Shown piece by piece: positions 1-10,865 of a stretch of DNA of 64,000 nucleotides (positions are counted from its first letter, which is position 1; each line of letters begins with the position of its first letter). Source of the DNA: Stomoxys calcitrans (Eukaryota > Arthropoda > Insecta > Diptera > Muscidae); NCBI RefSeq assembly GCF_963082655.1, contig NC_081556.1, positions 151,931,501-151,995,500 on the forward strand, in the 5' to 3' direction. Made by a program: the position numbers and the translations under genes. The notes under the pieces are model-generated. The model had not been told where the DNA came from, did not search any database, and saw only the letters and a program-made list of their open reading frames with translations.

Positions 1-1311
1 CTTCGACTTCCTTCGTTAATTTAGTCCAGATCGGTTCAGATTTGGTTAAAGCTGCCATATAGACCGATCCTCCCATTTAGGGTCTTAGGCCCATAAAAGC
101 CACATTTATTAACCGATTTTGATGAAATTTGGGACAGTGAGTTTTGTTAGACCCTTCGACATCCCTCGCTAATTTGGCCTAGATCGGTTGAGATTTGGAT
201 ATAGCTGCCATATAGACCGATCTCTCTATTTAGGGTCTTAGGCCCATAAAAGCCACATTTATTAACCGATTTTGATGAAATTTGGGACTTCGACTTCCTC
301 CGTTAATTTAGTCCAGATCGGTTCAGATTTGTTTATAGCTGCCATATAGACCGATCCTCCGATCTAGGGTCTTAGGCCCATAAAAGCCACATTTATTATC
401 CGATTTTGATGAAATTTGGGACAGTGAGTTTTGTTAGACACTTCGACAACCCTCGTTAGATTGACCTAGATCGGTTGAGATTTGAATATAGCTGCCATAT
501 AGACCAATCCTCCGATTTGGGGTCTTAGGCCCATAAAAGCCACATTTATTATCCGATTTTGATGAAATTTGGGAAAGTGGGTTGTCTTAGGCCCTTCGAC
601 GTCCCTCGTCAATTTGACCCAGATTGGTCCAATTTGGATATAGCTGCCATATAGACCAATCCTCCGATTTAGGGTCTTAGACCCATAAAAGCCATATTTA
701 TTATTCGATTTTGCTGAAATTTGGGACAGTGAGTTGTGTTAGGGCCTTCGACATCTTTCTCCAATTAGGTCCTTATCGGTTCAGATTTGGATTTATCTGC
801 CATATAGACCGATTTCTCGATTTAAGGTTTTGGGCCCATAGAAGGCGCATTTATTGTCGGAAGTCGCTGAAATTTAAGACAGTGAGTTTAGTTACGCCCT
901 TCGATGTCCTTCTTCAATTTGGCAAAGATCGGTTCAGATTTGAATATAGCTGCCATATAGACCAATATCTCGATTTAAAGTCTTGGCCCCATAAAAGGCG
1001 CATTTATAATCCGATTTCACTGAAATGTGACACAGTGACTTATGTTAGGCTTTTCGACATCCGTCTTGTGCATGGTTAAGATCGGTTTATTTTTAGATAT
1101 AGCTACTTAAAAATCAATATTTGGTAATTTACAATTGAACAATGACTTGTACTTGTTAGTATTTGGTCCAAATCGGAACATATTTCGATATAGCTGCTAT
1201 AGGGCATAAGGTATGCATTTTTCACCGGATTTTGACGAAAGGTGGTTTACATATATACCCGAGGTGGTGGGTATCCAAAGTTCGGCCCGGCCGAACTCAA
1301 AGCTTTGTTAC
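1..1311 (+). repeat. INE-1-like element, subfamily A, 153-bp tandem array (right part)
   Basis: About seven diverged tandem units repeat the words 'TTAGGCCCTTCGACATC', 'GATATAGCTGCCATATAGACC' (split over the unit) and 'GGGCCCATAAAAG', spaced close to 153 bp. The array is cut by the left window edge. It ends with the family terminus: 'CGAGGTGGTGGGTATCC', then the palindrome TTCGGCCCGGCCGAA at 1281-1295. Open frames inside are repeat translations, not genes. Confidence 0.85.
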
Positions 1312-1314
1312 ATG

Positions 1315-1336
1315 TTTTTTTTTTTTTTTTTTTTTT
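1315..1336. repeat. Poly-T tract
   Basis: Twenty-two uninterrupted T residues directly follow the terminus of the INE-like element. This may be an insertion-associated tail or a slippage product. Confidence 0.9.
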
Positions 1337-2167
1337 GAAAAATTTTCCTATTGCTCCTAAACAATCGCCCTTCATATACGTACACTTGGTCGTGTATATA
1401 GCCGGCTTCGCCCATACTTGTTTTATAAAGCTTATTCAAAATTTGCATGAGATCTATTAACTTAATATACTTTTACTTATTTTAGTTTGTCTTTTGAGTA
1501 GCGAAATCGCACCATATCATCAGATCTGTTAAACTAAATGTGGTTTTACATATTGTAACTGTCTTTAAATGCAATTCCTCTTCATTTTAATATTTGACTA
1601 TAAAACATTGCTATAATTTTGTCCACACATGTTTTACAAAATTTACATATGAACACGAACATATAAGCATACCTTCACAAATACTAACACACCCTACGTG
1701 TGAAGCGAACATGCATAAACATATTGTAAAAGTTTTCTAAGGAAAAGGCAAAAAATGAAAACACAAAACGACAACACATTGTTTTTGTATACTAAGCGAG
1801 TCTGTTCAATACGCTTGCCGTTCAGTAGCAAAAAAGTCACCGTAGGATATCATTGTCATTGAAGGTTTTTTTTTTTTGTGAATGTGGCCTCAGAAAAAAT
1901 ATCATCGCGGGTATTCAGAAAAACTTGGTGTCTGAAACAGACAAAAAGTTAGCAGCCTTTTTTAACGAATTCGAACGCATTTGCCAGTGTGTGTGTGTGT
2001 GTGTGTGCTTGTTTTTACAAAAATGCATTATATTTAGTAGAAATCAATTTGCAAAATAGTTTTCCAAACTATAAACTTTCGATGATAGGAAACTGAAAAA
2101 AAAACACACCAACAACAACAACACAAACGAGCAAACGAACTCAAAGAGCATTAGAGAATATCAGAAC
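1337..2167 (+). promoter_or_regulatory. Upstream/5' UTR region of Cib2 with (GT)n microsatellite
   Basis: Non-repetitive AT-rich DNA leading to the Cib2 start codon, so it should hold the promoter and 5' UTR. A (GT)n microsatellite lies at about 1987-2007. The A-rich stretch before the ATG (2095-2167) has AAC directly before ATGG, a good fly translation context. No TATA box could be placed, and the transcription start is not assignable from sequence alone. Confidence 0.45.
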
Positions 2168-2218
2168 ATGGGGAATAAAATTGTTACATTCACCGAACAG
2201 CAATTGGATGATTATCAG
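2168..2218 (+). CDS. Cib2: Cib2 coding exon 1 (calcium and integrin-binding family member 2)
   Basis: This exon encodes the 17-residue N-terminus MGNKIVTFTEQQLDDYQ and ends in phase 0 at donor CAG|GTAAAG. Gly2 followed by Asn-Lys is the N-myristoylation context of CIB proteins, consistent with membrane attachment (known for the family). Human CIB2 begins MGNKQTIFTEEQLDNYQ, a residue-by-residue match. Joined with exons at 5848-5882, 9861-10126 and 17701-17918, the frame gives 189 residues against 187 in human CIB2. CIB2 is a small Ca2+/Mg2+-binding EF-hand protein that binds integrin tails and whirlin and is an auxiliary subunit of TMC mechanotransduction channels in hair cells. In Drosophila the orthologue acts in photoreceptors. 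The start is fixed by homology, a strong AACATGG context and the absence of a competing in-frame start. Confidence 0.95.
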
Positions 2219-3090
2219 GTAAAGAATGTCAACAGATATATCCTTTCATCCTTGGAGTATAGATAAATTAACACAACCCTCAATGATGTGGGAATAGAGA
2301 GTGTGTGAAAAAGTCCCAAAGCGAAATTCATAGAGGCGAGAGAATAAAAACAACACCATGATGCAATCTGATTAAATTAAAATAACAAGTGCGCAAAAAA
2401 ACCTGTCAACATAAACAAAAACCCAACATTTGCACAAAATTAAAAATGATATCAAGGATATTTTGGCGAGATAACTACCAGTGAAACTAATACTTTAATC
2501 TGTATTTGGCAGAGTGTATTAAATGGTCAAAGAATAATTCAAACAAAAAAAAAAAAAATTGTGAAAAATTAATCTAGAATGGAAAGAATTAAATCTCACT
2601 TCAAAGTGAAATTCAGAGAGAGAGAGATAAATTGGTGCACAAAAGCTTATAAAATTTATGATTTTGTAGAAATATTTATTTTTGATTTTTCTTTTCATCG
2701 TTATATAATCAACGAGAAAAATAATCTAGGTGGTCCATGGCCAGTGAACAGTTAGGCGGACATTTATGATGCTGGGCGCCTGAAAATGAATGAAATGGCA
2801 AAAACTGAGGTGTTATCCAGATTATGTCCAAAATATCAAACTGCATATGCTGCGAGGGCATCTTCTTGGACTATCAGAATCGGGCAATTCGGCCCAGTGA
2901 AATTTTTGTGTAATTGTGGTTCGATTTTCCAACTCTTTTTTGTAGCATAAGCTCAACATCAACCAACTTGGGGGCTTGGTATGGGCTACTTACTAACAAA
3001 ATTCCTAATTTTATTAGATTTATTAGGGATTTTGTAAGTAGCACGGAATTCCTGACTTAGATTTTTGTTTTCGAGATTTTTCTTAATTAT
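2219..3090. other. Cib2 intron 1, first part, no gene seen
   Basis: AT-rich intronic sequence with a short (GA)n run near 2613-2626 and A-rich runs. No coding or mobile-element signal was recognised before the INE-like repeat starts at 3091. Confidence 0.6.
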
Positions 3091-3182
3091 TATACCCTCC
3101 ACCATAGGATGGGAGTAGACTAGTTTCGTCATTCTGTTTGTAACACCTCGAAATATGCGCCCGAGACCTCATAATATATATA

Positions 3183-3385
3183 TTGGGTTGCCCAAAAAGT
3201 AATTGCGGATTTTTTCTATTTTCTGTAATTGCATTCTTTCTTCTGTCAGTTATCAGCTGTTACTTTTAGCTTGCTTTAGAAAAAAGTGTAAAAAAAGTAT
3301 ATTTGATTAAAGTTCATTCTAAGTTTTATTAAGAATGCATTTACTTTCTTTTAAAAAATCCGCAATTACTTTTTGGGCAACCCAA
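3183..3385. mobile_element. Mariner-type MITE, 203 bp
   Basis: The ends are inverted repeats of about 30 bp: TTGGGTTGCCCAAAAAGTAA on the left and its reverse complement ending GGGCAACCCAA on the right. The element is flanked by TA on both sides (3181-3182 and 3386-3387), the target duplication of the Tc1/mariner superfamily. The 140-bp interior has no transposase. It sits in the ATATATAT tract of the INE-like element, so it inserted after that element. Confidence 0.9.
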
Positions 3386-4694
3386 TATATATATTCTTAA
3401 TCGTCATGTCACTCTAAGTCGATCTAGCCATGTCCGTCCGTCTGTCCATCCGTTTATCCGTCTGTCTGTCAAAAGCACACTAACTTTCGAAGGAGTAAAG
3501 CTTGCCGCTTGAAATTTTGCACCGATACTTTTTATAAGTGTAGGTCGGTTGGAATTGTAAATGGGCCAAATTGGTCCATGTTTAGATATAGCTGCCATAT
3601 AAACCGATCTTGGGTCTTGACTTCTTGAGCCTCTAGAGGGCGCAATTTTCGTCCGATTTGACTGACATTTTGGTTCAAATAAGTCTATACCCTGATATAG
3701 CTCCCATATAAAACAATCGCCCGATTTGACTTCTTAATCCCTTATCAGCCGCAACTTTTGTCCGATTTGGCTGAAATTTTGCATGTAGTGTTCTGTTATG
3801 ACTTTCAACAATTGTGCCAAGTACGGTTCAAATAAGTCTATACCCTGATATTGCTCCCATATAAACCGATCGCCCGATTTGACTCCTTGAGCCCGTGAAA
3901 GCCGCAATTTTTGTCCGATTTGGCTGAAATTTTGCATGTGGTGTCCTGTTTTGCCTTTCAATAATTGTGCCAAGTACGGTTTAAATCGGTCTATACCCTG
4001 AAATAGCTCCCATATAAGCCGATCTCCCGATTTGACTTCTTGAGGCCCTGGAAGCTGCAATTTTTGTCCGATTTGGCTGAAATCTGGCATGTGGTGTTCT
4101 TTTATAACTTTCAAGAACTGTGCCAAGCACGGTTCAAATAAGTCTATACCCTGATATAGCTCCCATATAAACCGATTGCCCGATTTGAGTTCTTGAGCCC
4201 CGGGAAGCCGCAATTTTTGTCCGATTTGCCTAAAATTTGGCATTAAGTGTTCTGTTATGACTTTCAATAACTGTGCCAAGTACGGTTTAAATTGGTATAT
4301 ACCCTGAAATAGCTCCCATATAAGCCGATCTCCCGATTTGACTTCTTGAGGCCCTGGAAGCTGCAATTTTTGTCCGATTTAAAATTTGTGAAATTTTGTA
4401 TTAAGTGTTCAGTTATTACTTCCAACAACTGTGCTAAGTGCGGTCTAAATCGGTCTATAACCAGATATACCTCCCATATAATCCGATCTCCCGATTTGAC
4501 TTCTTGAGCCACTGGAAGCCGGAATATTTATCCGGTTTGGCTGAAATTTTGCATTTAGTGTTCTGTTATGGCTTTCAACAATTGCTTCCATATAAACCGA
4601 TAGCACGATTTGACTTCTTGAGCCCTTACAAGCAGCAATTTTAGTCCAATTTGGCTGACATTTTGCACTCGGTGTTCTGCTACGACTTCCAACA

Positions 4695-4915
4695 ACAGTT
4701 CGGCTGTGATGCACAAACAAGCCATCCTTTGGACCCGGCTGAGTATTGAGCAGTAGGTGGACTTATGAAGCGCCATCCACCAGACCACAACACCATATAG
4801 CATCCCATTGGAGCCGGTTATACGCACACGATTGGCCCGATGGAGTCATTCATTGGCAAGGGCTGTCGCCTCAGTGTTCAACACACTGCTATCACAGCAA
4901 CAAACAAAACAAGTA
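4695..4915 (-). mobile_element. LINE-derived fragment inside INE-like array
   Basis: This block does not match the 153-bp units. It matches the segment at about 22700-22855 ('GGCAAGGGCTG', 'CTCAGTGTTCAACACACTGC'-type words, then an ACAACAACA-like end). On the - strand it would read as the GTTGTTGTAGCAGTGTGTTG start seen at 5' ends of fly R1/I-like LINEs, recognised from memory. The boundaries are approximate. Confidence 0.5.
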
Positions 4916-5123
4916 CGGCCAAAGCTTCCATATAAACCGGTCTCTCGATCATCCTTGTTCGGTTCCTAGAAGCTTTAATTTTTGCTGGTTTGACAGAAGT
5001 TTGGTTTGGTAGAATAAAATTATGCCCTGCAACAAAATTTATTTTGTATAAATTTTTAACAGAATCCATGGTGTTGGGTTCCCAAGATTCGGCCCGGCCG
5101 AACTTAGCACGCTTTTACTTGTT

Positions 5124-5463
5124 ATACCCTGCACCACCACGGTGGTATAGGGTATTATAGATTTGTGCATTTGTTTGCAACGCTAAGAAGGGTTTTGCTC
5201 ATGTAAATTTTTTGGCCCAAGGACAAACGCTATTGGTTTTGAAAAAAAAATCGGTTCAGATTTAGATATAGCTCCCATATGTATCTTTCATCCGACATGG
5301 ACTTCTATGGCTGTAGAAGCCACAGTTTTAGTCCGATCTTTAAAATATTTTGCACGAGGTGTTTTATTTGACTTCCTAATATGTGTGGAAAATTTCATGA
5401 AAATCGGTCCATATTTAGATATAGCTCCCATATATATCTTTCATCCGATATGACCGTTTAAGG
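5124..5463 (+). mobile_element. INE-1-like fragment, third variant
   Basis: The fragment begins TATACCCTGCACCACCACGG, then GGTATAGGGTATTATAG and TTTGCAACGCTAAGAAG. This is closer to the known start of Drosophila INE-1 (TATACCC, GGGTATTATA, TTTGCAACGC) than the A and B subfamilies are. Two 'GATATAGCTCCCATAT' units follow. The 3' end is missing. Confidence 0.65.
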
Positions 5464-5847
5464 CTGTTAGGTAATAAATGTAATGCCAAACGGTACTTAT
5501 CAATTCCGGTATGGTCAATACCGCTTAGCATTGAGATAAGCACATTTGGTATTAACTCTTCCATCAGTGTAGGCTTTAAAAAAAATTTCTTTTCAGCTTT
5601 ACCTGTATGCAAATAAACTGAAATTTAATCGTGAAATGTTCCTTCTTTTCTTCACAAATTTCATTTCATGCTACATTCTTTGCTTAATGACCACAAACCA
5701 AATATCCTTTTGGCATTTAATGTGATCTCTCTCTCGCTCCTCTTTGGGCATGGAGCTGCTATTTATCATCTGTTTTGGGCGAAACGGAACCCTACAACAC
5801 TTAAATGTGCCTTCTCATCTTACAATGAATGTCTGGCCGAACAAAAG
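5464..5847. other. End of Cib2 intron 1, nothing else recognised
   Basis: Apparently single-copy intronic DNA. A pyrimidine-rich patch at about 5805-5822 lies unusually far upstream of the splice acceptor at 5847. Confidence 0.5.
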
Positions 5848-5882
5848 GATTGTACATTTTTCACACGCAAGGAGATATTACG
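5848..5882 (+). CDS. Cib2: Cib2 coding exon 2
   Basis: A 35-bp micro-exon encodes DCTFFTRKEIL plus two bases of Arg29. The donor is a perfect CG|GTAAGT. Human CIB2 has DCTFFNKKDILKLH here, directly after YQ, so the exon 1-exon 2 junction (Q17|D18) is secure. The acceptor ACAAAAG|GAT is poor: there is no pyrimidine tract immediately before AG, and the nearest one is 25-40 bases upstream. The exon may therefore depend on exonic enhancers. An open frame continues upstream of the AG, but its residues have no counterpart in CIB2 and are read as intron. Confidence 0.9.
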
Positions 5883-6364
5883 GTAAGTATTTTGGAGGGT
5901 GTTTTTGTTTTTCAGCATTCTTCATTGTGGTAATAAGCCGGCTATAGCCGTCTGCCCCCAAAAGGGTACAAACGACTACAGCAGACCATCACAAATACAA
6001 TTGGGCTTTATTTGGCTTCGTTTTCTTCTGGGGCAATTTATTGTAGTTTTGGTAATGACACGCAAAACATTTTGTGGTGCGGCCATAAACATAACATTTG
6101 TTTGGCTGCTTCTGTACTTCTGCGTCCTTGGAGCAGTTAAAAATTTAACTCAAACCAAAATTAAAAAAAAAAATTTTTCAAAGTATACAACTATCAAAGA
6201 AGGTGATGATTGTGGTGGACAGAGTAACTGTTTTTGCTGAAATTTTACAGATGTTAAATATGTAAAGAAAATTTCTTCAAAAATTTTTACAAAATCTGAT
6301 TTCTAGACAATTTGAAAAAATTAACCTATTGAAAAGTTCAAAATTATATAAAAACTAATCCCCG
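5883..6364. other. Cib2 intron 2, first part, no gene seen
   Basis: AT-rich intron. The sequence CCCCGAAATTCCCTGCCGATA near 6360 marks the transition into the RTE-type LINE. A similar CCCCGAAATT recurs at 9471, just past the element's end, and may be part of a duplicated target. Confidence 0.5.
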
Positions 6365-9300
6365 AAATTCCCTGCCGATATGGAATAACTATGAACACCA
6401 CACAGGCTGGAGCTCCGACTTGTGTAGTGTCCATTGTTATCACGGGAAACTTTTTTGAAAGCTACCGGGCGCGTCCACAGGTTACGGATGGTGGAAAGCT
6501 TCCGTTTTTATGCGTAGTCGCTGCAAATGCGGCCTTAATTAAATACTGAGTGACAATGATACTCGAGATGACAAGGCGAGTTATGGGCGCCTTCAAATAA
6601 CCAATGGCCAACATCAGCGTCTGTTCACAGGTTAGGGGCGGCTGGAGGCGAGCGTCGGATCTTGGAGCAAGCGGCTCCCCACAACGAGGGATACGTGTGC
6701 AATCCCACAAAACCCGTGCGGTTGGGGCGCTGGGGCAGTAACCCGCCCTCGGAAAACTATGAGGACTACTATGAGAATCAAAGGAATAGTGAAATCGGAC
6801 CTCCCCCCCCCCAAAGTTGACGATCCACGCAAACGAAAAAAGGACCATGATTTTCGGATCTGCACCTGGAATGTCCGCACTCTTTATAGAGAAGGTGCAG
6901 TATACGCGCTGGCGGACGTATTAGAGAATTACAAGGCAGATATTACCGCCTTACAGGAAGTGCGATGGACTGGGAATGGCATCACTACAAAACCAACACG
7001 GTGACGAACTATACCACAGCTGCCATAACACGAGGCATGAATATGGATGTGGATTTGTGGTTAGTCGGAGACTGAAACAGCTTGTCTCCAGCTTTACTCC
7101 GGTGGATGAGAGGCTAGCCACAATCCGCATAAAAGCCAAATTCTTCAACATCAGCCTTATTTGTGCCCATGCCCCGACGGAAGACAAAGACGAGCAGACC
7201 AAGGATATTTTCTACGAACGCCTAGAGAGAGAATATGACAGCTGCCCCGCCCATGATATTAAAATCGTTCTGGGTAATTTTAATGCGAAGATAGGGAAGG
7301 AAGACATTTTTGGTCCAACAGTCGGAAAGTTTAACCTCCACGAGATTATGTCCAGTAATGGGTTGAGGCTGATAGATTTTGCCGCGGCAAAAAACATGGT
7401 AGTTCGTAGCACCAGATTTCAACATAAAAATATTCACAAAGCCATATGGCTGTCACCCGATCAAAACACGAGAAATCAGATGTACGATCGATCCGTGGAG
7501 CGAATAAAGATTAGGATCGGCGAGGAAAGTACGATCTGAAACTGCACGGAAGCTGGACATTGAAAAGCTGCAAACACAACAAATGGCCGCGGCATACTCC
7601 ACTCGACTGACCCAACTCCTTGATGAGAGCACTCCTTGTTCCAATGATATAATGGCGCTGTGGCAAACTATTGCCCACTCCATGGGAAATGCCGCGAAAT
7701 CCGTACTTGGGTACAGGAAGCCTCCTCCAAGAAACCCTGGTACGATCAAGAGTGTCGAGATGCTAATGAAGCCAAGAATGCGGCATATAGAACAACCCTG
7801 TAATCAATAGCAACGCGCCAAATGAAGAAGAGGTATCGGGAGAAAAGGAGAGAGGAAAAACGTCTATTCCGCAGAAAGAAAAATGAAATGGAAAGGAAAG
7901 TGTGAGCAAATTGAGATGTACAGGAGTCAGAATGAAGTCCAGAAATTCTACCAAAGAATTAAACATCAAACCAATGGCTTTGGTGCAAGCACACCCTCCT
8001 GCAGAGACAAAGAAGGAAATCTGATAACTGCCACAGATAACATGCTGAGGATATGGAAAGAACATTTTAGCCAACTGCTAGTGTCCGACGTTGGCGGCGA
8101 AGAGGATACCGCAGAACCAATCCCGGATAATGGAATAGAATGTTTACCTACTAGTCAGAAAGAGGTCCAAGTAGCAGTGACCCGACTAAAGAATAACAAG
8201 GCAGCAGGAGGCGACGGGTTACCCGCTGAACTATTTAGGACCGGAGGCGACACGCTGCGCAATCTGGCTAGAAGAACGCATACCGGATGATTGGAACCTC
8301 AGCATACTATGTCCCGTACACAAGAAGAGAGACAAGACGGAATGTGCCAACTACAGAGGAATGAGTCTCCTCCCCATCGCATACAAGATACTCTCGAGTG
8401 TACTGTGTGAAAGATTAAAAAATAAAAACAATGAGATAATTGGGCCCTAACAATGCGGCTTTAGACCTGGTAAATCCACCCTGGACCAGATATACACACT
8501 GCGCCAAATCCTGGAAAAGACCCGAGAAGAGGCTGAAACCTCGTTTGGTATTAAATGGTTCGGAGAGATTCTTTCCTAGACATAGGAGACAGCCTATCAT
8601 GTGATCTCTTTAATATCCCGATGGAGAAGATTATACGAGATGCAGATGTAAATAGATATCATGCGTCGGCCACCGGAAGTAGTAACTGCAGCCTTTGAAA
8701 GAATCAAAAGAGAGTCAATGAAAATGGGTCTGGCAGTAAATGGAGATAAGACGAAACGGATGGTTTCAACTCCCAAAAAGCCTTGCACAACCGAGCAGAT
8801 AAAGAAAATGGAGAAAGTTGGGAACCACAACTTTGAGATAGTCAGTAACTTTATCTACCTCGGCACCGCCGTAATCGAAACGAATGACACCAGTTTTGAG
8901 ATTAAGCGAAGAATAATACTGGCAAACAGATGCTACTTTGGGCTAAGTAGGCAGTTTAGAAACAAGGCCACCTCTCGTTAGTCGAAGGTTACACCATAAA
9001 AGACACTGATACTACCCGTGCTGTTGTATGGTTCTGAAGCATGGGTACTTGTAAAAGCAGATGAGGCAGTACTTGCAGTATTTGAGAGAAAGAATCTTCG
9101 TAAAATATATGAACCAGTTTGCGTTAATGGAGTATATAGGGGACGTATGAACCACGAGCTGTATAAGCTGAATGACGATGATAGCATAGTTACACGCATC
9201 AAAATACAACGGTTGCGTTGGCTAGGTCATGTTGTCAGAATGGATGAAAAAGCTCCATCAAAGAAGTCTTTTGAAGGCAAACACGGTAGTACACGCAAAC

Positions 9301-9455
9301 CGGGAAGACCAAAAGCCCGATGGAAAGATCAAGTTGTGGGAGACACCTCGAAACTTGGTGTCAGAGATTTAAGAATGAGCGCAGAAGATCGAGGCGGTTG
9401 GCACCCTATTTTACGTTCGGCTAGTGGAACAAATACTCTGTCATAGCCAATTAAA
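6365..9455 (+). pseudogene. RTE-type LINE (craniofacial development protein 2-like endonuclease + reverse transcriptase), degenerate
   Basis: A non-LTR retrotransposon lies in sense within Cib2 intron 2. From 6759 the frames, with several shifts, give an apurinic-type endonuclease: 'ICTWNVRTLYREGAVYAL', then 'ALQEVRWTGNG' with its catalytic Glu, and 'GNFNAKIG' where the active family has GDFNAKIG. A reverse transcriptase follows: 'NNKAAGGDGLPAELF' at about 8194-8240, 'CANYRGMSLLPIAYKILS', 'CGFRPGKSTLDQIYTL'. The C-terminus reads 'LYGSEAWVLVKADEAV' and 'RLRWLGHVVRMD' (9018-9446). The core with the (F/Y)xDD motif is missing: about 8560-8650 jumps from the 'TREE' region to a late segment. Stops, frameshifts and this deletion make the copy inactive. 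The assignment to RTE/CFDP2-like elements is from memory of the family. Confidence 0.85.
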
Positions 9456-9860
9456 GTAAAAGTTAGTAATCCCCGAAATTTTGTTTTCAGTATTTGAACT
9501 TAGATTTTTGAGCATTTTTTCATACTAAATTTCTTAGAAATGATTTATTGTTACCACATCAACAACTTAAATGACTTGGCCAAATGCAACCTTAGCCCAA
9601 AATTAAACTAAATTTCGACATGGTTACCAACAGGATCAACCACAGCAGCATTCATCCTCTCATTACCCACTCCTCATATTAAAAATCCGCCAATCCATAC
9701 AAAATCCATCACACATTCATGTATGTGCTTCTTTTTTTTATTCTTACGTTCCACTTTTATACGCCCACCGTTTTTCTTGGTTTGTGTTTAACTACTTTTG
9801 TTTTCTCTGGATTTCATTTCATGTTATTCTTGTTGGCATCGTTTCGCCATTGTGTTGCAG
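9456..9860. other. End of Cib2 intron 2
   Basis: Single-copy-looking intronic DNA ending in a T-rich tract and a strong acceptor, TGTGTTGCAG|TG at 9860/9861. No other feature was seen. Confidence 0.5.
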
Positions 9861-10126
9861 TGTTCACAAAAGATTCCGCGAATTACGTCCGGATTTGGTG
9901 CCACGCCAAATGACCGAGGGACAGGCTTCAAGTGTCAAGGTTCCACGCGATTGTATTGAGAAGATGCCAGAATTAAAGGAGAATCCCTTTCGTCGCCGCA
10001 TTTGTGAGGCATTCTCGCGTGACGGTCAGGGCAATCTGTCGTTTGAGGACTTTTTGGATGCATTTTCTGCGTTAAGCGAACAGGCGCCAAGGGACATTAA
10101 GGTATTCTATGCCTTCAAAATATACG
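9861..10126 (+). CDS. Cib2: Cib2 coding exon 3 (EF1-EF2 region)
   Basis: The largest Cib2 exon has acceptor TTGCAG|T and donor TACG|GTGAGT and enters with one base of Arg29. It encodes residues 30-117: [14 protein letters not shown], the two N-terminal degenerate EF-hand regions, '[18 protein letters not shown]', '[16 protein letters not shown]' and '[14 protein letters not shown]'. Each block aligns with human CIB2 (MPELRENPF, DGEGNLTFNDFVDMFS, APRELKANYAFKIY). As in other CIB proteins, the EF1 and EF2 loops lack a full set of Ca2+ ligands and are expected to be structural. It leaves in phase 1, and the split codon (G|AT) opens EF3 Asp118. Confidence 0.95.
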
Positions 10127-10865
10127 GTGAGTTTTTTTTTTAATTGCGATAGAGAAACATTTGATTTATGTTTTATGTAAATTGTATTCGTGGGCATTTT
10201 GAGGACATTTTTAGTGTATTTACATTCTACAGCAAAGAAAATTTGAGTTAACAATAAAAATTGTTCTGTTCATTAAGGATGATATCTGTCCGTCTGACAG
10301 ATATGAATTTAACAAAAGGCCCAATTTCGAACAAAAAAATTTATTGAAGCTTAATTTTGAAAAAAACTTTATTTTAAAACACTCATGGAGAAATGTCTGC
10401 TGAAAATAGCGAATACTGTCTGCTGACTGTTAGTAGTTATTTTTGCTGCTATTACAGCAGTAGTTCTGCAATTTTAGAACAGCAGGCTTACTGGTGATAA
10501 GTCTGTTGTTCGCTGAAAATGATGGATGTTAGAAGAAAAAATAAAATACAAATGTTAATACGCGTCTTATTAGTAAGGTTTGTCCTTGGGCCAAAAATAC
10601 TACACGTACAAAATTTCGTGACCATTGGACAACAAATACGACCTGTACCTTGATTACAATAACACATTGACTCACAGATGGACATGGCTAAATCGAATCA
10701 AGAAGTGATTCTGAGTCGATCGGTATACCTATCAATGGCGTTGCAAACAAATGCACAAACTTATAATACCCTATGCAACAGTGGTGGTGTATGGTATAAA
10801 AAAAATGTTTTATGTCATATAGGGTCATGTTTTGTGGGAAAATTGGCTTCTCGAAAGTTAGTAAT
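10127..10865. repeat. Intron start with CAGCAG-type repeat and INE-1-like fragment
   Basis: From 10375 to 10530 there are irregular inverted copies of 'TGTCTGCTGAAAA' and 'ACAGCAG', a motif family seen again at 58330-58490. From about 10560 to 10800 there is a - strand INE-1-like fragment: 'AAATTTCGTGACCATTGGAC', 'GATGGACATGGC' and 'TATACCC'-type ends 'GTTGCAAACAAATGCACAAA' and 'GTATGGTATAAA'. Confidence 0.5.

Larger units (their letters stand above)
3091..5122 (+). mobile_element. INE-1/DINE-1-like element, subfamily B, about full length
   Basis: The element starts with TATACCCTCCACCATAGGAT, followed by ATTCTTAATCGTCATG and a (GTCY)n microsatellite at about 3430-3470. Then come roughly eight tandem units about 153 bp long ('CTTGAGCC', 'TCCGATTTGGCTGAAATTTT'). 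It ends at the palindrome TTCGGCCCGGCCGAA (5088-5102) plus ACTTAGCACGCTTTTACTTG. The TATACCC start, ATATATATTCTTGATC block and (GTCY)n are the known landmarks of Drosophila INE-1/DINE-1, non-autonomous Helentron derivatives. It is interrupted by a MITE (3183-3385) and a LINE piece (about 4695-4915). Confidence 0.8.

Noticed and set aside
1242..1460. Frame with a polyphenylalanine run
   Set aside because: Produced by the 22-base poly-T tract after the INE-like terminus.
3734..4366. 210-codon - strand frame with 'IGQKLQLPGPQEVKSGDR' repeats
   Set aside because: Translation of subfamily B tandem units inside an INE-like element; no start context and no homology to a protein.
4746..5012. 88-codon + strand frame 'MSSRWTYEAPSTRPQHH'
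   Set aside because: It spans a LINE scrap and an INE-like unit, so it is a chance frame.
5668..5847. Open frame upstream of Cib2 exon 2 as extra coding sequence
   Set aside because: Human CIB2 and the fly frame join YQ directly to DCTFF, and the extra residues match nothing in the family.
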